From the NCBI GenBank assembly GCA_037178975.1, contig JASJZH010000002.1, forward strand, positions 5,084,001 through 5,148,000: a stretch of 64,000 nt of DNA. The letters are read 5' to 3'. Source of the stretch: Oscheius tipulae (taxonomy: Eukaryota; Nematoda; Chromadorea; Rhabditida; Rhabditidae). The notes under the pieces were generated by a model. That model was not told the origin of the DNA. It searched no databases and saw nothing but the letters and a program-made list of their open reading frames with translations. The translations under genes and the position numbers were made by a program. Of this stretch, positions 47,076 to 60,355 are shown one piece after another (position 1 is the first letter of the stretch; every line of letters starts with the position of its first letter).

Positions 47076-49071
47076 ATGCTCTCCCGTCACAGTGTGAGGA
47101 GCTTCTCCCGTTCGACTACCCTTCTCAACAAAGATGTCGTCATTCTTGGAGCAGCCAGAACACCCATCGGATCCTTCCAGTCCCAACTTGGGACCGTCAC
47201 AGCCCCGGAACTCGGAAGTGCTGCCATCAAGGCTGCTTTGGAGAGGAGTGGAGTGAAGCCGGATGCTGTCCAGGAAGTGGGTGAACTTTCTGCCTTTTCC
47301 TTTACCAATTGCACGAAAACAATTGATCTAGACATTGTTTATAAACACTGCTTGTAGGTCTTCATGGGCCAGGTCTGCCAGGCCAGCGTGGGACAGGCCC
47401 CAGCTCGTCAAGCAGCTCTCGGAGCAGGACTCTCCGTCTCGACCGCCGTGACCACCGTCAACAAGGTCTGCTCTTCTGGACTGAAGGCCATCATGATCGC
47501 AGCTCAACAGATCCAGACTGGGCATCAAGATGTGAATCTTTCTACCTTTAACACTCTTAAAAACTGTCTTAAGATCGTCGTTGGTGGAGGGATGGAGAGC
47601 ATGTCCCAGGTCCCGTACTACGTGAAGCGAGGCACGATCCCCTACGGCGGATTCCAAGTAGAGGACGGAATCGTGAAGGATGGACTGACCGATGCCTACG
47701 ACAAATGTCACATGGGAATCTGCGGAGAGAAGACGTCCAAGGAACTTGGGATCACGAGAGAGCAGCAAGACGAGTACGCCATCAGCAGCTACAAGAAAGC
47801 TGCTGCCGCCTGGAAGGTTAGTATTTTTGTCGTATTCTGTTCAAATTCGAGATCTTTAGGACGGAATCATGGGAGCAGAAGTCGTTCCGGTCAATGTCAA
47901 GTCAAAGAAGGGTGTCAACGTGGTCGAAGTCGATGAGGAATTCACAAAAGTCAAGTTTGACAAGGTCAAAGATCTCAAGCCGGCTTTCAAGAAAGGTCAG
48001 TTGCTTCTCTTCCTTTCTAAACGTTGAGCTCTTTAAACCGAAGTCTATCCAAATAATCCAGTTTGTTTTCTGACTGTCTCTATTTTGGTAACAAACATTC
48101 TTTTCATCAATTCAAAACTGTCGAGTAGACCAAAACTGAAACTTAACCCTTTCCAATTCAAGTATCTTGCAGACGGAACCATCACCCCGGCCAATGCTTC
48201 AAGTCTGAACGATGGAGCTGCTGCTGTCATCCTCTCCTCCGTCGACGCGGCCACGAAGCTCGGAGTGAAGCCCATGGCTCGAATTCTGGCCTACGCCGAT
48301 GCTGCGACTCATCCCCTCGACTTTGCCATTGCTCCTCCCCTCCTCATGCCCAAACTTCTCAAGACTTCCGGACTCAAGCTCACCGATATCGACCACTTCG
48401 AGGTGAACGAAGCTTTCAGCTGCGTCGTCTTGGCATTCATCAAGAGCGTCGGCTGCGATCCGGCCAAGGTCAATCCTCATGGAGGAGCCGTCTCCATCGG
48501 ACATCCCATCGGGTAAGTGTGTACGCTATTTCTTACCCCCGCCGGAGAGAGATGGATAAACACTGAACTGTGACCGGTGATCTGCGTTTGGAAACTAAAG
48601 TTAGATGACGGTTCGGAAGTCTTTTTGGAGTCTTGTCTACGGTAGACTACGAGATTACGAGCCTATCTCGGATTGTACTTTGTCCGCATGTAAACAAAAG
48701 GACCTTTGATACTTTCGACTGTTTTTATAGCCTCGCTGTTTATTCAGGCTAACCTATAGTTCTGTTCAGACAAATTTGGATTAGAATGAGTCAAGTTCAA
48801 TCGCTATGAAAAGGCGCAAACGCGCCATTTTCGAAAAGAAAACAAATCTCAGTCCATGCGCCTTCTCTTTCTCTCTCTGATATCACTCTATCGTGACTCT
48901 CTGACCACGCCATTTCGCCATTGTACTATTTCCAACCTGGCCTGTTTTAGAATGTCAGGAGCTCGGCTTATCACCCATCTCGTTCACACCCTCCAGCCTG
49001 GACAGAAAGGCCTCGCTGCCATCTGCAACGGAGGTGGAGGCTCGTCCGGCATGATCATCGAGCGTCTCTAA
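47076..49071 (+). CDS. ACAT1: Acetyl-CoA acetyltransferase, mitochondrial (ACAT1-type thiolase)
   Basis: Start [20 protein letters not shown] is Arg/Ser-rich without acids at first, a mitochondrial presequence. Thiolase features in order: [20 protein letters not shown]; the nucleophile Cys in [57 protein letters not shown]; the catalytic NEAF in [30 protein letters not shown] with the active-site His; and the final Cys in [15 protein letters not shown]. The length of about 400 residues is normal. It interconverts two acetyl-CoA with acetoacetyl-CoA in ketone-body and isoleucine metabolism. The intron at 47532-47573 ends in AAG; the last intron (48514 to about 48951) is about 440 bp. The cytosolic paralogue starts 187 bp after the stop, which suggests an operon. 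Confidence 0.93.
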
Positions 49072-49257
49072 CTCTCTCTCCCGAACAGTCATCAATAATA
49101 CATACGCATCATTTCCAGCCGGTCACTTTCTCTTGTATCTATAGACTTTCTGGTGCAGATTTGCCATATAAACTTTTATCAAATCTCTCATTTTTTGTTT
49201 CTGGATATTCCAGTACTTCTTCTTGAACTTTGTAAATGTTCTCAACCGACTGTTCAG

Positions 49258-52200
49258 ATGTCCGACGATTCGAAGAGAGTGATCATTCTTTCTGGTGTCC
49301 GCACCCCTATTGCCTCCTTCAAAGGTTCCTTCTCTTCCGTCTCTTCGGCTGAACTTGGAAGCATCGCTGCTCGCGAGGCTGTCAAGCGTTCGGGTAAAAT
49401 ATACTGTATCAAAACTAAAAAGTTCTCCAAGGTCTGGCCCCAGAGGTGATCGAAGAGTCCTTCGTCGGCTCCGTTCTCACAGCAAACTGTGGCCAGAACG
49501 TGGCTCGTCAGGTGGCAATCGGAGCAGGTTTGTTGTTGTTTAGCATCGCAACAAAGTATTGACTTTCAGGCATTCCCAAGAGCTCGCAGGCTGTGACTAT
49601 CAACAAAGTATGCTCCTCGTCGATGAAAGCTTTGGCTCTGGCCTCCTTGTCCATCAAAGCCGGATACAGACAGATTACGCTGGTTGGAGGAGTCGAAAAC
49701 ATGAGTCAGGTAGGTCAAACAATTACTTTAAAGTTCCCCTGTCCCATATTGGCCAAGCCTGGCCAGCTGACCGAAAATTTTAGTTGAGGCCGATCTCCTA
49801 TCACTCCCTCTAATCCGACAGCTGATAGGGACTAAAAGAACCGTTGGACTTTAGTAGTTAAACAAAAAACTTCAGGTACCGTTCTACCAGGCCCGCACTG
49901 AGCCTCCTTACGGCGGATTTCAAATAGTCGATGGAATCGTTCGTGACGGCCTTCAAGACGCCATGTTGAACCAGGCTATGGGTAATTGTGCTGAGAAGTC
50001 GGTCCGCGACTATAAGATCTCCCGCGAAGCCCAGGACGCCTTTGCCGTCGGAAGTTACAAGAAAGCTGCAGCTGCCTGGAAGGTTTGTTTAGAATTCGGT
50101 CACATTGCACCTCCCGTGTAAACTTTGGTCCAGCCTTATAAGAGTGAGAATGTGTTTGCAAAAGTGCCCAGTGTGTGTTATCTGGTGGCAGGAGAGTTGT
50201 ACAATTCAGTCTCTCGGTCTCTTTTTACCCCCACCCCTCCCCAAAAACCGCGTGGTCTCTTTAATTCGATCAAAGTGCTGACCCCATGCTACGAACTGGC
50301 TGCAGATTATTAACCGGCAGAGCCCTTTTCCATGTTTTGGCACAGGTAAGTTGGAACTTATGATATGACCGGAACAGTCAGACTCATCCAATTTCAGGAA
50401 GGCAAGTTTGTCGAAGAAGTTATGCCGGTAACGATCAAGCCCAAGCGCGGACCTGAACTCATTGTGGCCGAAGATGAGGAATACAAGAAACTCATCGAGT
50501 CCAAGGTAAATATTGCTCCTAACTGTTTGTACAAAGCACCCAGGTCCCCTCGCTCTCACCCGTCTTCATCCGAGATGGTACGGGAACAATTACAGCAGCT
50601 AATGCTTCTTCCCTGAATGATGGGGCCGTAGCTGCAGTCGTCACCTCTGCCGCTGCCAGTCCAGCCGGTATGTTTCCCATTTTTAAAGAGTTCGAGAGTC
50701 ACGTGTTGAACCAAGGTCACCGGAACAATGTTCACTGAAACAAGTTTCAGGAGCCCAGCCTCTGGCCGAGATTCTCCACTTTACCGAATCCGGAGGCGAG
50801 CCAATCGACTTCACAGTGGCTCCAGTCTGGGCAGCTAAACAGCTCCTCCAGCAAGCTGGTCTCAATGCCGCTGATATTGCTCTCTGGGAAGTTAACGAAG
50901 CCTTCTCTGTCACTGTTCTGGCTTTCATTCAAGAACTTGGTCTAGATGCCTCCAAGGTCAACATTAAGGGAGGAGCTGTCGCACTGGGACATCCTCTTGG
51001 GTAAGTTCAGGCGAGATTTGAGTAGTTTTGCTAGGTTCGATAACTGCCTGAAAATTTTCCTTTCAACCAGCCAAGTCTGACACAAATTCTTTATTAACAA
51101 AAAGTTAAGTATAAAACAAACGATAGTTTTACACAATGTGAAAGGCAAGAAGATATTAGCAAGTGTAGTCACCAATGTTTTTTTTTACTCAAAGTTTGAG
51201 AAAGTAGAGGTTTAGTGGGGAAGAGGGCCGGGACTCTCATTTTCCGTAGAAGCACTACCAGTGTCGCTTGCGATGACCTGAAAGCCACGTTCCTCACAGA
51301 TCCAGCCATTTCCCACCACATGAGACTGGGATCTCGGGAGAAACGTGCCACAGTGGGGGCAAGGGACTAGCCGAATGACAATTTCGTCTGCAACCTCGGG
51401 AGGACGGAGAGGAAGAACGGGAGGCTGGGCGTTGAACTGGGGGAAAGGAGAAGCAGGAGAGCGAGTATAATTGGGGAAACCAGGAAGGAGTGAAGTTTCG
51501 AAAGGATTCGTAGGAGGACGGCGAACGGGTCTCGGAGCAGAGACAGAACGAAGAAGTCCTGGTCTGGAGAAAGGACGAGAGCGATTCGGTCTAGAACACT
51601 GGTAGTAGTTTTCCGGAGTGCTGACTCCAGAATCCTGAGAATCCGGAGAACTAATTTTGACCGGAGATTGGAGTTCATCCTGGTAGTACAGGGGTCTAAA
51701 GCTTCATTCTTGAAGAGGCATACTCTAATATTACTTGTAGGGAATCTCCAGACCAAGAGAGTCGATAAGCGCCTTCAAACCGCCAGTCTTTTCTTCCTTG
51801 GTCTCATTGTAGGTGAAATCCTCATTGTAAGAGTCAGAAGCATTCTTCTGTCCGGCAGTGGTTGATGGTTCGCCCATTGCTGAACGACAGTAATTAGAAA
51901 TGCGACCAGGGAAGGTGGGAAAGAGACCACCCACGCGCGGCCAAGAGCCGCTGGGCTGTGTTTGGAACGAAGATGATCAATAGCATCATCTGATCCATCG
52001 AGGGACAGCTTGCGAACTGTTTATGCTAACAGGTCGTAAACAGAGCATCGGTTCTGGGGTCGATCCAATAAATGGTCTCTCTGCAAACTTGGAGGGAGCG
52101 CTCCAGACTATTAATCAGACCAAGCAGTCTTCGTCGGTGGGAATGACCATGATGCAGAACAGTGAATAGTATAAGTTTGAACCGTTCGGGAAACAGAAGA

Positions 52201-52850
52201 AGCGAGATCCGGTCATTATGAACAATGTCTGGTGTCAGAGAAGGAACACGGTTTTTCGTTGCAGGGCAGCCGGAAGGCGGGACTTGTACGGTGATTTAAA
52301 TGAAGTCCAGTCAGAGATGACGAATTTGTGCCTCAGTGTTTCTGTTTAGTGTGCAAATGAGAATATCTGTTCCCGAGAAACAACGAGCGGCAACTGATAG
52401 TTATGCTGTTGAGATGCGTCTGTCATTTTCGGAAAAGGCATTGGGTATCCAGAAGCGATACAATAACAATGAATCGTGGCAGCATTTTACTGAGATTCCT
52501 CAGAATTTCGTGGAGAAGACCGTTAGTACTGTACTCCTACTTTTTAGTTGGCCAGCCACCAACTTCTGAAAGATCACTAGCCTATGAGTACACTTTCTGA
52601 TCATAAAAACTAGTGTACGCACAAGAGTCTTTTGTGTTTGTTTACGCGATCTTTCCACCCCTCTCTTGAACGAAAACATATTTTTCAGAATGTCGGGCCT
52701 TCGAATCGTTTTGTCGCTTGCCTACTCCCTCACACCCGGACAGCTGGGAGTTGCTGCCATTTGGTTTGTTCCATTATTTTGTATCGATAAATCCCTTTTT
52801 CCAGCAACGGAGGCGGTGAAGCGATGGCTCTTCTGATTCGCAAACTCTGA
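49258..52850 (+). CDS. ACAT2: Acetyl-CoA acetyltransferase, cytosolic-type thiolase (ACAT2-like)
   Basis: The ATG directly follows ccgactgttcag, a typical trans-splice start. There is no presequence (MSDDSKRVIILSGVRTPIAS), so it is probably cytosolic. Catalytic features: Cys in TINKVCSSSMKALALASLSI; VGGVENMSQ; PPYGGFQIVDGIVRDG; NEAF in ALWEVNEAFSVTVLAFIQE; GGAVALGHPLG; and Cys in AICNGGGEAMALLIRKL. It supplies acetoacetyl-CoA for the mevalonate route. It is clearly paralogous to the gene immediately upstream. The intron between GHPLG and MSGLRIVLSLAYSL (51001 to about 52688) is about 1.7 kb, very long for this window, and contains a separate gene on the opposite strand. Confidence 0.9.
51212..51877 (-). 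CDS. Unknown protein nested in the ACAT2 intron, with a CxxC near the C-terminus
   Basis: Two exons joined across a ~41 bp intron (about 51698-51739). The ATG at 51877-51875 follows an acceptor-like attactgtcgttcag, and the stop is TAA at 51214-51212. About 208 residues. The first half is polar (NASDSYNEDFTYNETKEEKT) with a short hydrophobic motif, GGLKALIDSLGLEIPYKPLY. The middle is Pro/Arg/Ser-rich (RSVSAPRPVRRPPTNPF). The end has IRLVPCPHCGTFLPRSQSHV then VGNGWICEERGF, a possible small zinc-binding unit (CPHC plus a later Cys). No family was recognised. It is transcribed against its host gene. Confidence 0.58.
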
Positions 52851-53076
52851 CCACCCATTCCTTCCAAATTGTAATCTAACCGGTCATAACAGGTCAAAGG
52901 TTGTGGGGACTTGCCAAGCTATTCATAATTTTTTGTAAAAGAAAACAAAGTAAAATTATTTGTTCACTTTCCCCATTGTTTAGCAAACTGCCTTATCAGT
53001 TGCTCATTGTACCTTTTCTCTCTTCCAGGCTTGTCTTTTCTCCCTTTTCCATTAAATCCTCTCTGTTCAGTTCAAA

Positions 53077-53790
53077 ATGACAACCTTCGTCTACGCTGGA
53101 CTCGCTGCTCTCGGAGGAGCTGCCATCTACGCCAATCTTCCCACTAGACTTACGATTGGAGCGATTGCGCCAACATACACACACCTCTCCAAGGCCCTTC
53201 TCGTCCCCGTCAAGGATGAAAATAACATGAAGATGGAAGACGGCATCGAGGAAATTTTTCTTTTCGTCTACAAACGAAGTAGCATCTTTAGGCCGCGAAG
53301 ATTTTTTCCGAGGGCCCGACTCTCGTAATGGCTGTCCGCAGACCCGGATGTCCTTTCTGTCGTCGTGAGGCCGCCGAACTGTCCACCCTGAAGCCCGAAC
53401 TGGACTCTGCCGGCATCAAGTTCATGGCTGTAGTTCACGAGTCTAAGGGAGTCAACGAGTTCCAGCCCTTCTTCAAGGGTCCCGTCTACTTCGACGAGGA
53501 GAAGCGTTTCTACGGACCGAATGAGAGGTAATTCATTTGTTTGACTATCTTTCATCTCACTGTTCAGATGGCTACCGGTGTGGCACGGTTTCCTCCGTCT
53601 GGACACCTACCTCAACGCGCAGAAGGCCAAGAAGGCCGGAGTCGAGGGCAACATGAAGGGGGAGGGACGTCTTCTCGGAGGAGTCTACCTCATCTCCAAC
53701 GGAGAGCTCGTCTGGGCTCATCTGGAAAAATCGTGGGGAGATGCTGCAGATATCAATGAAGTCCGCGAAGCCATTAAGAAGCTCAAGTAA
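53077..53790 (+). CDS. PRXL2A: Peroxiredoxin-like 2A (PRXL2A/FAM213) redox protein
   Basis: Start follows ctctgttcag; the N-terminus has a membrane-like stretch (FVYAGLAALGGAAIYANLPT) like the family's N-terminal hydrophobic segment. The thioredoxin-like core shows MAVRRPGCPFCRREAAELST (the redox CxxC), FKGPVYFDEEKRFYGPNER and GNMKGEGRLLGGVYLISNGE, collinear with human PRXL2A. The stop is TAA at 53788-53790. The family is proposed to act in redox control; the substrate is not known. The first intron is problematic: the second exon must begin AAKIFSEGPTLVMAV, and no normal GT donor with a typical length fits (see findings). It lies 227 bp downstream of ACAT2, probably in the same operon. Confidence 0.85.
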
Positions 53791-53941
53791 CTACACATTG
53801 TCTACACATTGTACAGTCCTTTTGTAAATAGCCACATTAGACGGGAATAAAGACATTCGTATCACTAAGAACTGACAAGATTCATTAAAACACGGAAGAT
53901 CAGGGATATCATTGGTTCAAAGACAGGTACATGAGAATCTC

Positions 53942-55215
<1,274 letters not shown>

Positions 55216-57102
55216 GGCTTCTTAGTACTTCTGTAGTGTCTATAGACTAGCTTACTTCTCAGACAAGAGTTAGCTCACTAGCTTTCAGTTCGTAAGCAAT
55301 TACAGGGAGTGAAAAAACCCTTCGAGTGTGATAACCTAAAGCCTTCGAATTAAATGAATCACTAGATGTTGTTGAAGGGTAAAGAGCTCAGACTATAGTC
55401 CTCTGCAGACCTGAACAAAGATAAGACTAAGTCTGAATGGTCTAGAGCCTCTAAATGGTAAAAAGTAGGTCAAAATACTAACAGATGAGAGAAAAATAGG
55501 GAGCGGAACACACGAGCACGCCAATGAATTGACCACGAACGCTGTTGCCAGTTGGTCGCGTCGCGGTTCTCGCGTCGGGACCCAGTATAAAAAGCAAAGC
55601 TTAGAACGTAAATTAGTGAAGAAAACAAATAGAAGAAGTGCTTTGAGCTTCCCGAAAATCGAAAGCAATATACGATAGATATGCGCTTCTGAAATCTGTC
55701 ACAGAAGCTCTACAAAATAATCGATTGAGTAGTACAATTGTACAAGAGAATGCTGACAACGATACACGTACTCAAGAATCGAAATCGTGTTTGACCCGAA
55801 CAGGAGTTGGTTCAGACTAGAATCTTCAGTTTGATAAATGTGTCTAAGCAAGAGTCAAGAGGTCCGGAACGTCCTTCTCTTTACAGGCGCGAAAGAATTT
55901 CAAAAATTGAGCAGTGAGACGAATTGAGCTCTCCCGAGACACCTAATTTCGTGATCTGTACAACTCCGGCAATTCTACACGTTTCATCGTTTAGCGATAA
56001 TCAATAGGAGATTCTTGACTGGATGTTGGTTGGACCACCTAGCAGATCATCCCTGTTCCTCAGTGAGCTGTCAGGTCGTCTTCAAATCAGCTATGCAAAC
56101 TGATGGTCTTCTGCCACCAGTCTTTGATTCCCATTCGTACTGTCCCAAATTCAAAATGTCAGATTTTTTCTCAGGTTATCAACAAATTTCCGTCACCTTG
56201 GGCAGATCATGGATGCTTAACGCCTCTGACTGTCAATCTACGCACTATCACCGAAGCTTATAATACTACTAAGGAGCTCCATTCCAATGTGCACATGACT
56301 GTTTTCAGCTGGCAACCAATCTTATCTGTCTTACCTACACTTCAGTCTCGATCTTTATCGAATTAGTGACCGAAGGTTCTTCTTGTTCCCGCCCAGCTCG
56401 TGTCAAAAAGTTGTCGGGCACTGTTTGCCATGTCACTTCCTTCTATAATCCTTCCAGTCTCTGGTCTCTATCAAATACTGTTTCTCCCTTTTCCTTTAAG
56501 TTGCAAACATATGACAAATTGCATTCCTTTTCGTGTGAATCAGTTAAAAAGACCGCTTTGGTACCACGCTGCAAACTGTCTTACGGCGTTAGGTTCCAGA
56601 TTGCACTCTAGAGAAGTTCGATTTGGGCCTCCCTCACAGTTGGATTATGGAAAATAAAAAAGAAAACAGGTGTTTAGTATTTACAGTTGTACTCGGTATG
56701 ACAGTAAATGTCACATGAACTTGTAACAAAAGCTTAGTCGCATTGCGCCACTGTCTTATCCACCCAAACATTTAGAACCTTTCCGAGTTTACATTTCCTT
56801 TGTGTGAGTCTGTTCTACAGTCCCCGCTGTTCTATTGTAGCCCCTTCATATTGGAACAGTTTGCAACCTTTCTTATTGTTTCAAATTTATAAAATTACCC
56901 AGACTACATAAAAGAGAAAACGATAGTTTATTGGAGTCACAACTCTTGAAGTGCCCAAAAGCGCACTCTTATTACACAATAAAAGAACACAAAATATCAC
57001 ATAGATAATAGAAGCTATTTCTGCTTCTTAACAGTTATTGAAGTAGCATACTTGGCACAATGTCGCTCAATACACGCCCCTTTTCGATGTCTAAGTCTCA
57101 GA
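55216..57102. other. 1.9 kb intergenic stretch
   Basis: Divergent interval between the hnRNP and deacetylase genes. It contains degenerate open frames; one at about 56819-56900 reads RCSIVAPSYWNSLQPFLLF, faintly like the C-terminal 'APxxWNSLP' motif of non-LTR retrotransposon ORF2, but no reverse-transcriptase domain is present. Nothing else was recognised. Confidence 0.4.
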
Positions 57103-58831
57103 ATGTCCTCCACTCTTCCGTTCGGTTACGTTTACGACGAGCGGATGCTGGAACATGATTGCCCCTACGACAAGACGATGGCCGAGAACCCGCAGAGAAT
57201 GATGCTAATTCATGAGAGACTGAAGAAGGATGGCCTTCTGGACAAGGCGATCAAGGTATACTCTATTTTCTGAAGTACGAACTTTTTATTTCAGATTCCT
57301 GCCCGACCAGCGACGGATGACGAACTTCTTCTCAATCATCCGGATGAATTGCTTAGAGAACTGGAAACGCTGAAAACGGCCGAGGAGTGCGAACAGTATT
57401 GCAAGTGAGTTTTGGGTTGTAGAAAGATGTTTTGAGCTTCAGAGACAAGGAGATTCTCTGGCTCGGACCAAAGTCAGAAATGGCTGCTCGTCTAGCCGCT
57501 GGCTCGGCGATTGACATGGTAAGGGCTAATGTGGAAAAGCAGATCGGAAATGGATTCGCTATCATCCGACCGCCTGGTCATCATGCTCACGGAAAACTTC
57601 CTCAAGGATATTGCGTCTTCAACAATGTGGCAGTAGCTGCCAAAGTTGCTGTAGAGAAGTTTGGAGTCAAGAAGGTTGCCATTGTCGACCACGACTATCA
57701 TCCGGCCAATGGAACATTTCATTCTCTGAAAGACGACGACCGATTCCTTCTGATTTCTCTTCACGGCTATCACCATGCCGCTTTCTGGCCCTACACTCAG
57801 GATATGGACTATGATACCCCCGGCAAACAGATCTTCTTCCCTCTGAATCAGACCATGAACACCGAAGGAGACTACATGGCCACCTTCAGACACGTCATCA
57901 TGCCTGTTCTCAAGGAGTATGATCCCGAGGTATGGAGAGACACAGAAGTACACAAAATGCTTTCAGTTGATCTTTGTTTCGGCCGGTTTTGACTCAGGCT
58001 ACTACGATATCATGCTGACAGCTGGTCAAGCAGTCAAGGCTCATGGTTTCGGTCACATGATTAGGGAACTCAACGCTTTCCGTCCAAACAAGGTTCTCTC
58101 CTTCCTGGAAGGAGGTTATTTTCCTACTAACTACGTCGAGTCGGCAGTCATGAGTGTCAGAGGACTCCGAGAAATGCCTCTTCCCAACATGGAACACCCG
58201 AAGAGAGTCAGTCCCGGTCTGGTCGAGACCATCTGGAACAATGTGATTCATCACAGTCGGCAGTTCAAGTGCATGGAACAGAAACTGGCCGAGTTGCAGG
58301 AGCAGCAAGAGGATAGTGGTCTGCCCCACTACAAACTACCACCTAAATTGCATCTAGGAATTGGTATATTCTTTTCCAGATATAAAGTTTTAAATTATAG
58401 GAGTCAGAGAGATTTGGGAGAAAGTCAAGCAGATGAAGGCTGTTCGAACTAGAGAATGGTTCCCAGAACTTGACCCCAAACTCACCGCTCTCTGCAACGA
58501 GAAGATTGCTGAATATGTAAAGGTAAGCATGATCAGATGACAGCTTACCATCTTTCATAGAACTACGACTGGTCCGAGCCCAAAAAACCCATGTCGGATA
58601 AGGAAGCCCTTTCCCAGTTGATTTGGGACGAACAGACCAAGGCGGAATGTTTCCTTGGAGTCGGAAAGTCTTGCTACGAATTCGCTCAACAGAATCAGGA
58701 CTTCCTTGACGGTGAGTCCTTTTTTCAATTGTCACAATCACAAATTTCCAGGCAAAGTCGACCACCTGATGATCTGCGACACGATTCTGATGCGAGAGGC
58801 CGAGGAGAAGATGAAGAAGCAGCCGGAATAA
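57103..58831 (+). CDS. Class II (HDAC6/10-like) histone deacetylase with altered zinc loop
   Basis: Start MSSTLPFGYVYDERMLEHDC, two bases after gtctcag; stop TAA at 58829-58831. Catalytic-domain blocks: ENPQRMMLIHERLKKDGLLD, FAIIRPPGHHAHGKLPQGYC (both active-site His), VAIVDHDYHPANGTFHSL (zinc Asp and His kept), LIFVSAGFDSGYYDIML (third zinc ligand Asp) and LSFLEGGYFPTNY (transition-state Tyr). The normal DWDVHHGNGT loop reads DHDYHPANGT, so the second His and a Gly are Pro and Ala. All metal ligands remain, so activity is possible. A C-terminal extension of about 130 residues (EIWEKVKQMKAVRTREWFPE ... MKKQPE) is not familiar. Likely a protein lysine deacetylase of nucleus or cytoplasm. Confidence 0.88.
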
Positions 58832-59931
58832 ATCTCCGTCCCTGTGTCAACAATTACACGTTAAAAGTCATAAAATAGCGGAAAGAGGCGGCAGAGCTCA
58901 AAGGTGTGGCTCCCGCGGTAGTTGGCGCCATTTTGCATAGACATCTGGATGCTCTATGAGAAAAAGAGTGGCACAACAAGATGCTCTGGCCCACCCTGTT
59001 CACACTTTATGTCGGACATTATATTCAACATTGTGGAGCGCCATCGCTCAATTATTGCCTCGGGATTATGTGCGCTGACACTGTGTAATCCATTTTATTG
59101 TACTGGTCCACAGTGTGTGCCTCTAAAAACGGCACTGGGGAGGCACAAAGCCCGAAAACGACTGCCTCTCACTCTGCACTTGTCCGAGTCAACTTTGTGA
59201 GAACTCTCTTTTATCTCCTCGCATGATCAGATGCATTGGTTGATATATTTTGGGTACGTTGCTCAGTATAGGTAAGTCTTCTGTTGGTACAACAACAGTC
59301 TTAGGCCCAGAGGCATCTTTCAGACTTGAAAGTCCCAATGAATGTTTAGGGTTCTTCAAAGAAGTAGTCAAGTAGGCCTTTCAATTTCAAATTTTAGTGC
59401 CAGTCCTACAGCCGTCTTCTTTCATGGATTGACCGTTTGCAACTGTAATATCTGTTCGAGACTCTAAGCTGTTTACTACTACAACAGTAGGTGTGAAGAG
59501 AGCGCCGACTGTTTCACCATAGCTACTCGCGGTTTCGAGCCTGTTCTTGGCTGTAAGCCTTCATTCAATCAGTCCTTTGCTTTTAGACATCACACCTCTT
59601 CAGAAACATACAGTCACGCCCTCCAGCTTTATAGCAACCTAATCCCTCCACATTTCAACCAAGTTCTCTTGCACTTTCCACCCCCCAAGCCATTACTCAT
59701 TCGGCCAGGTAGACTTCTCTCATCGTTCCCACATAAACCTTTTCTGGCAATGATAGGCCGAGTTTCAAATGACCGTTCTGCGACTAACTAATTACCCTCA
59801 CTTTTTCATCCACTGCGCACAGCAGGCCACAGAAAGACGAGGAGGTTTAGCCGGAAGGAGGAGACCGTTTTGGACAGCGCACCTGGCTCCGTTATTGACC
59901 TCTTTCCAGAGACAGTTTTTCGTGGGCTTAG
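58832..59931. other. 1.1 kb stretch, nothing recognised
   Basis: Convergent 3' flanks of the deacetylase and a possible small minus-strand gene. No coding exon or RNA gene was recognised. Confidence 0.4.
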
Positions 59932-60355
59932 TCAGATTGCGTGAGCTGTGTCAGTTGGGTCCCCGGATGTCACGCGAGATGACTGTACTGTCCAGCTACT
60001 GTTGTCGTCCCAGATCTCCTTCTTCTTTTCCTGGTAGTTTGCGTCCTGCCTGAAAGCACTTTGCAATTAATGCAGCTTTTGAAAAAGTTTTCTGCTTCTA
60101 GAATTACTCTAGTTTCGTTGAAAACACTTTTATTATAGAAACTAGCTTTCACATTTATTGCATCCAATCAAGAAGTAGACTACTTACTCATAACATTTCA
60201 AGTGAGACGTTACTTGCTCGGCTTGCCACAGATCTGGATAACAAATAGTGTTCATGACGCAAAAGTTGGAAACAGTTAGATTGTCTAACTGCGATGGACA
60301 GTAGTAAAAGCAGAAAGAGGAAGAGCTTTAATACAGAAACAAATTGAGGATCCAT
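59932..60355 (-). CDS. Possible small secreted protein
   Basis: Three exons join in frame: a signal-peptide exon MDPQFVSVLKLFLFLLLLLS (ATG 60355-60353), a short exon ICGKPSK, and a last exon QDANYQEKKKEIWDDNSSWT then VQSSRVTSGDPTDTAHAI with TGA at 59934-59932. The first intron is about 57 bp with a good acceptor (gttatccag); the second is about 160 bp and ends tgctttcag. The mature part would be about 45 residues, polar, with one Cys and no repeat. It could be a peptide hormone-like or other small secreted product, or a chance assembly. Confidence 0.35.

Noticed and set aside
56366-56900. Possible non-LTR retrotransposon remnant (APSYWNSLQ-like motif)
   Set aside because: Only one short motif resembles ORF2 C-termini; no reverse-transcriptase or endonuclease blocks are visible.
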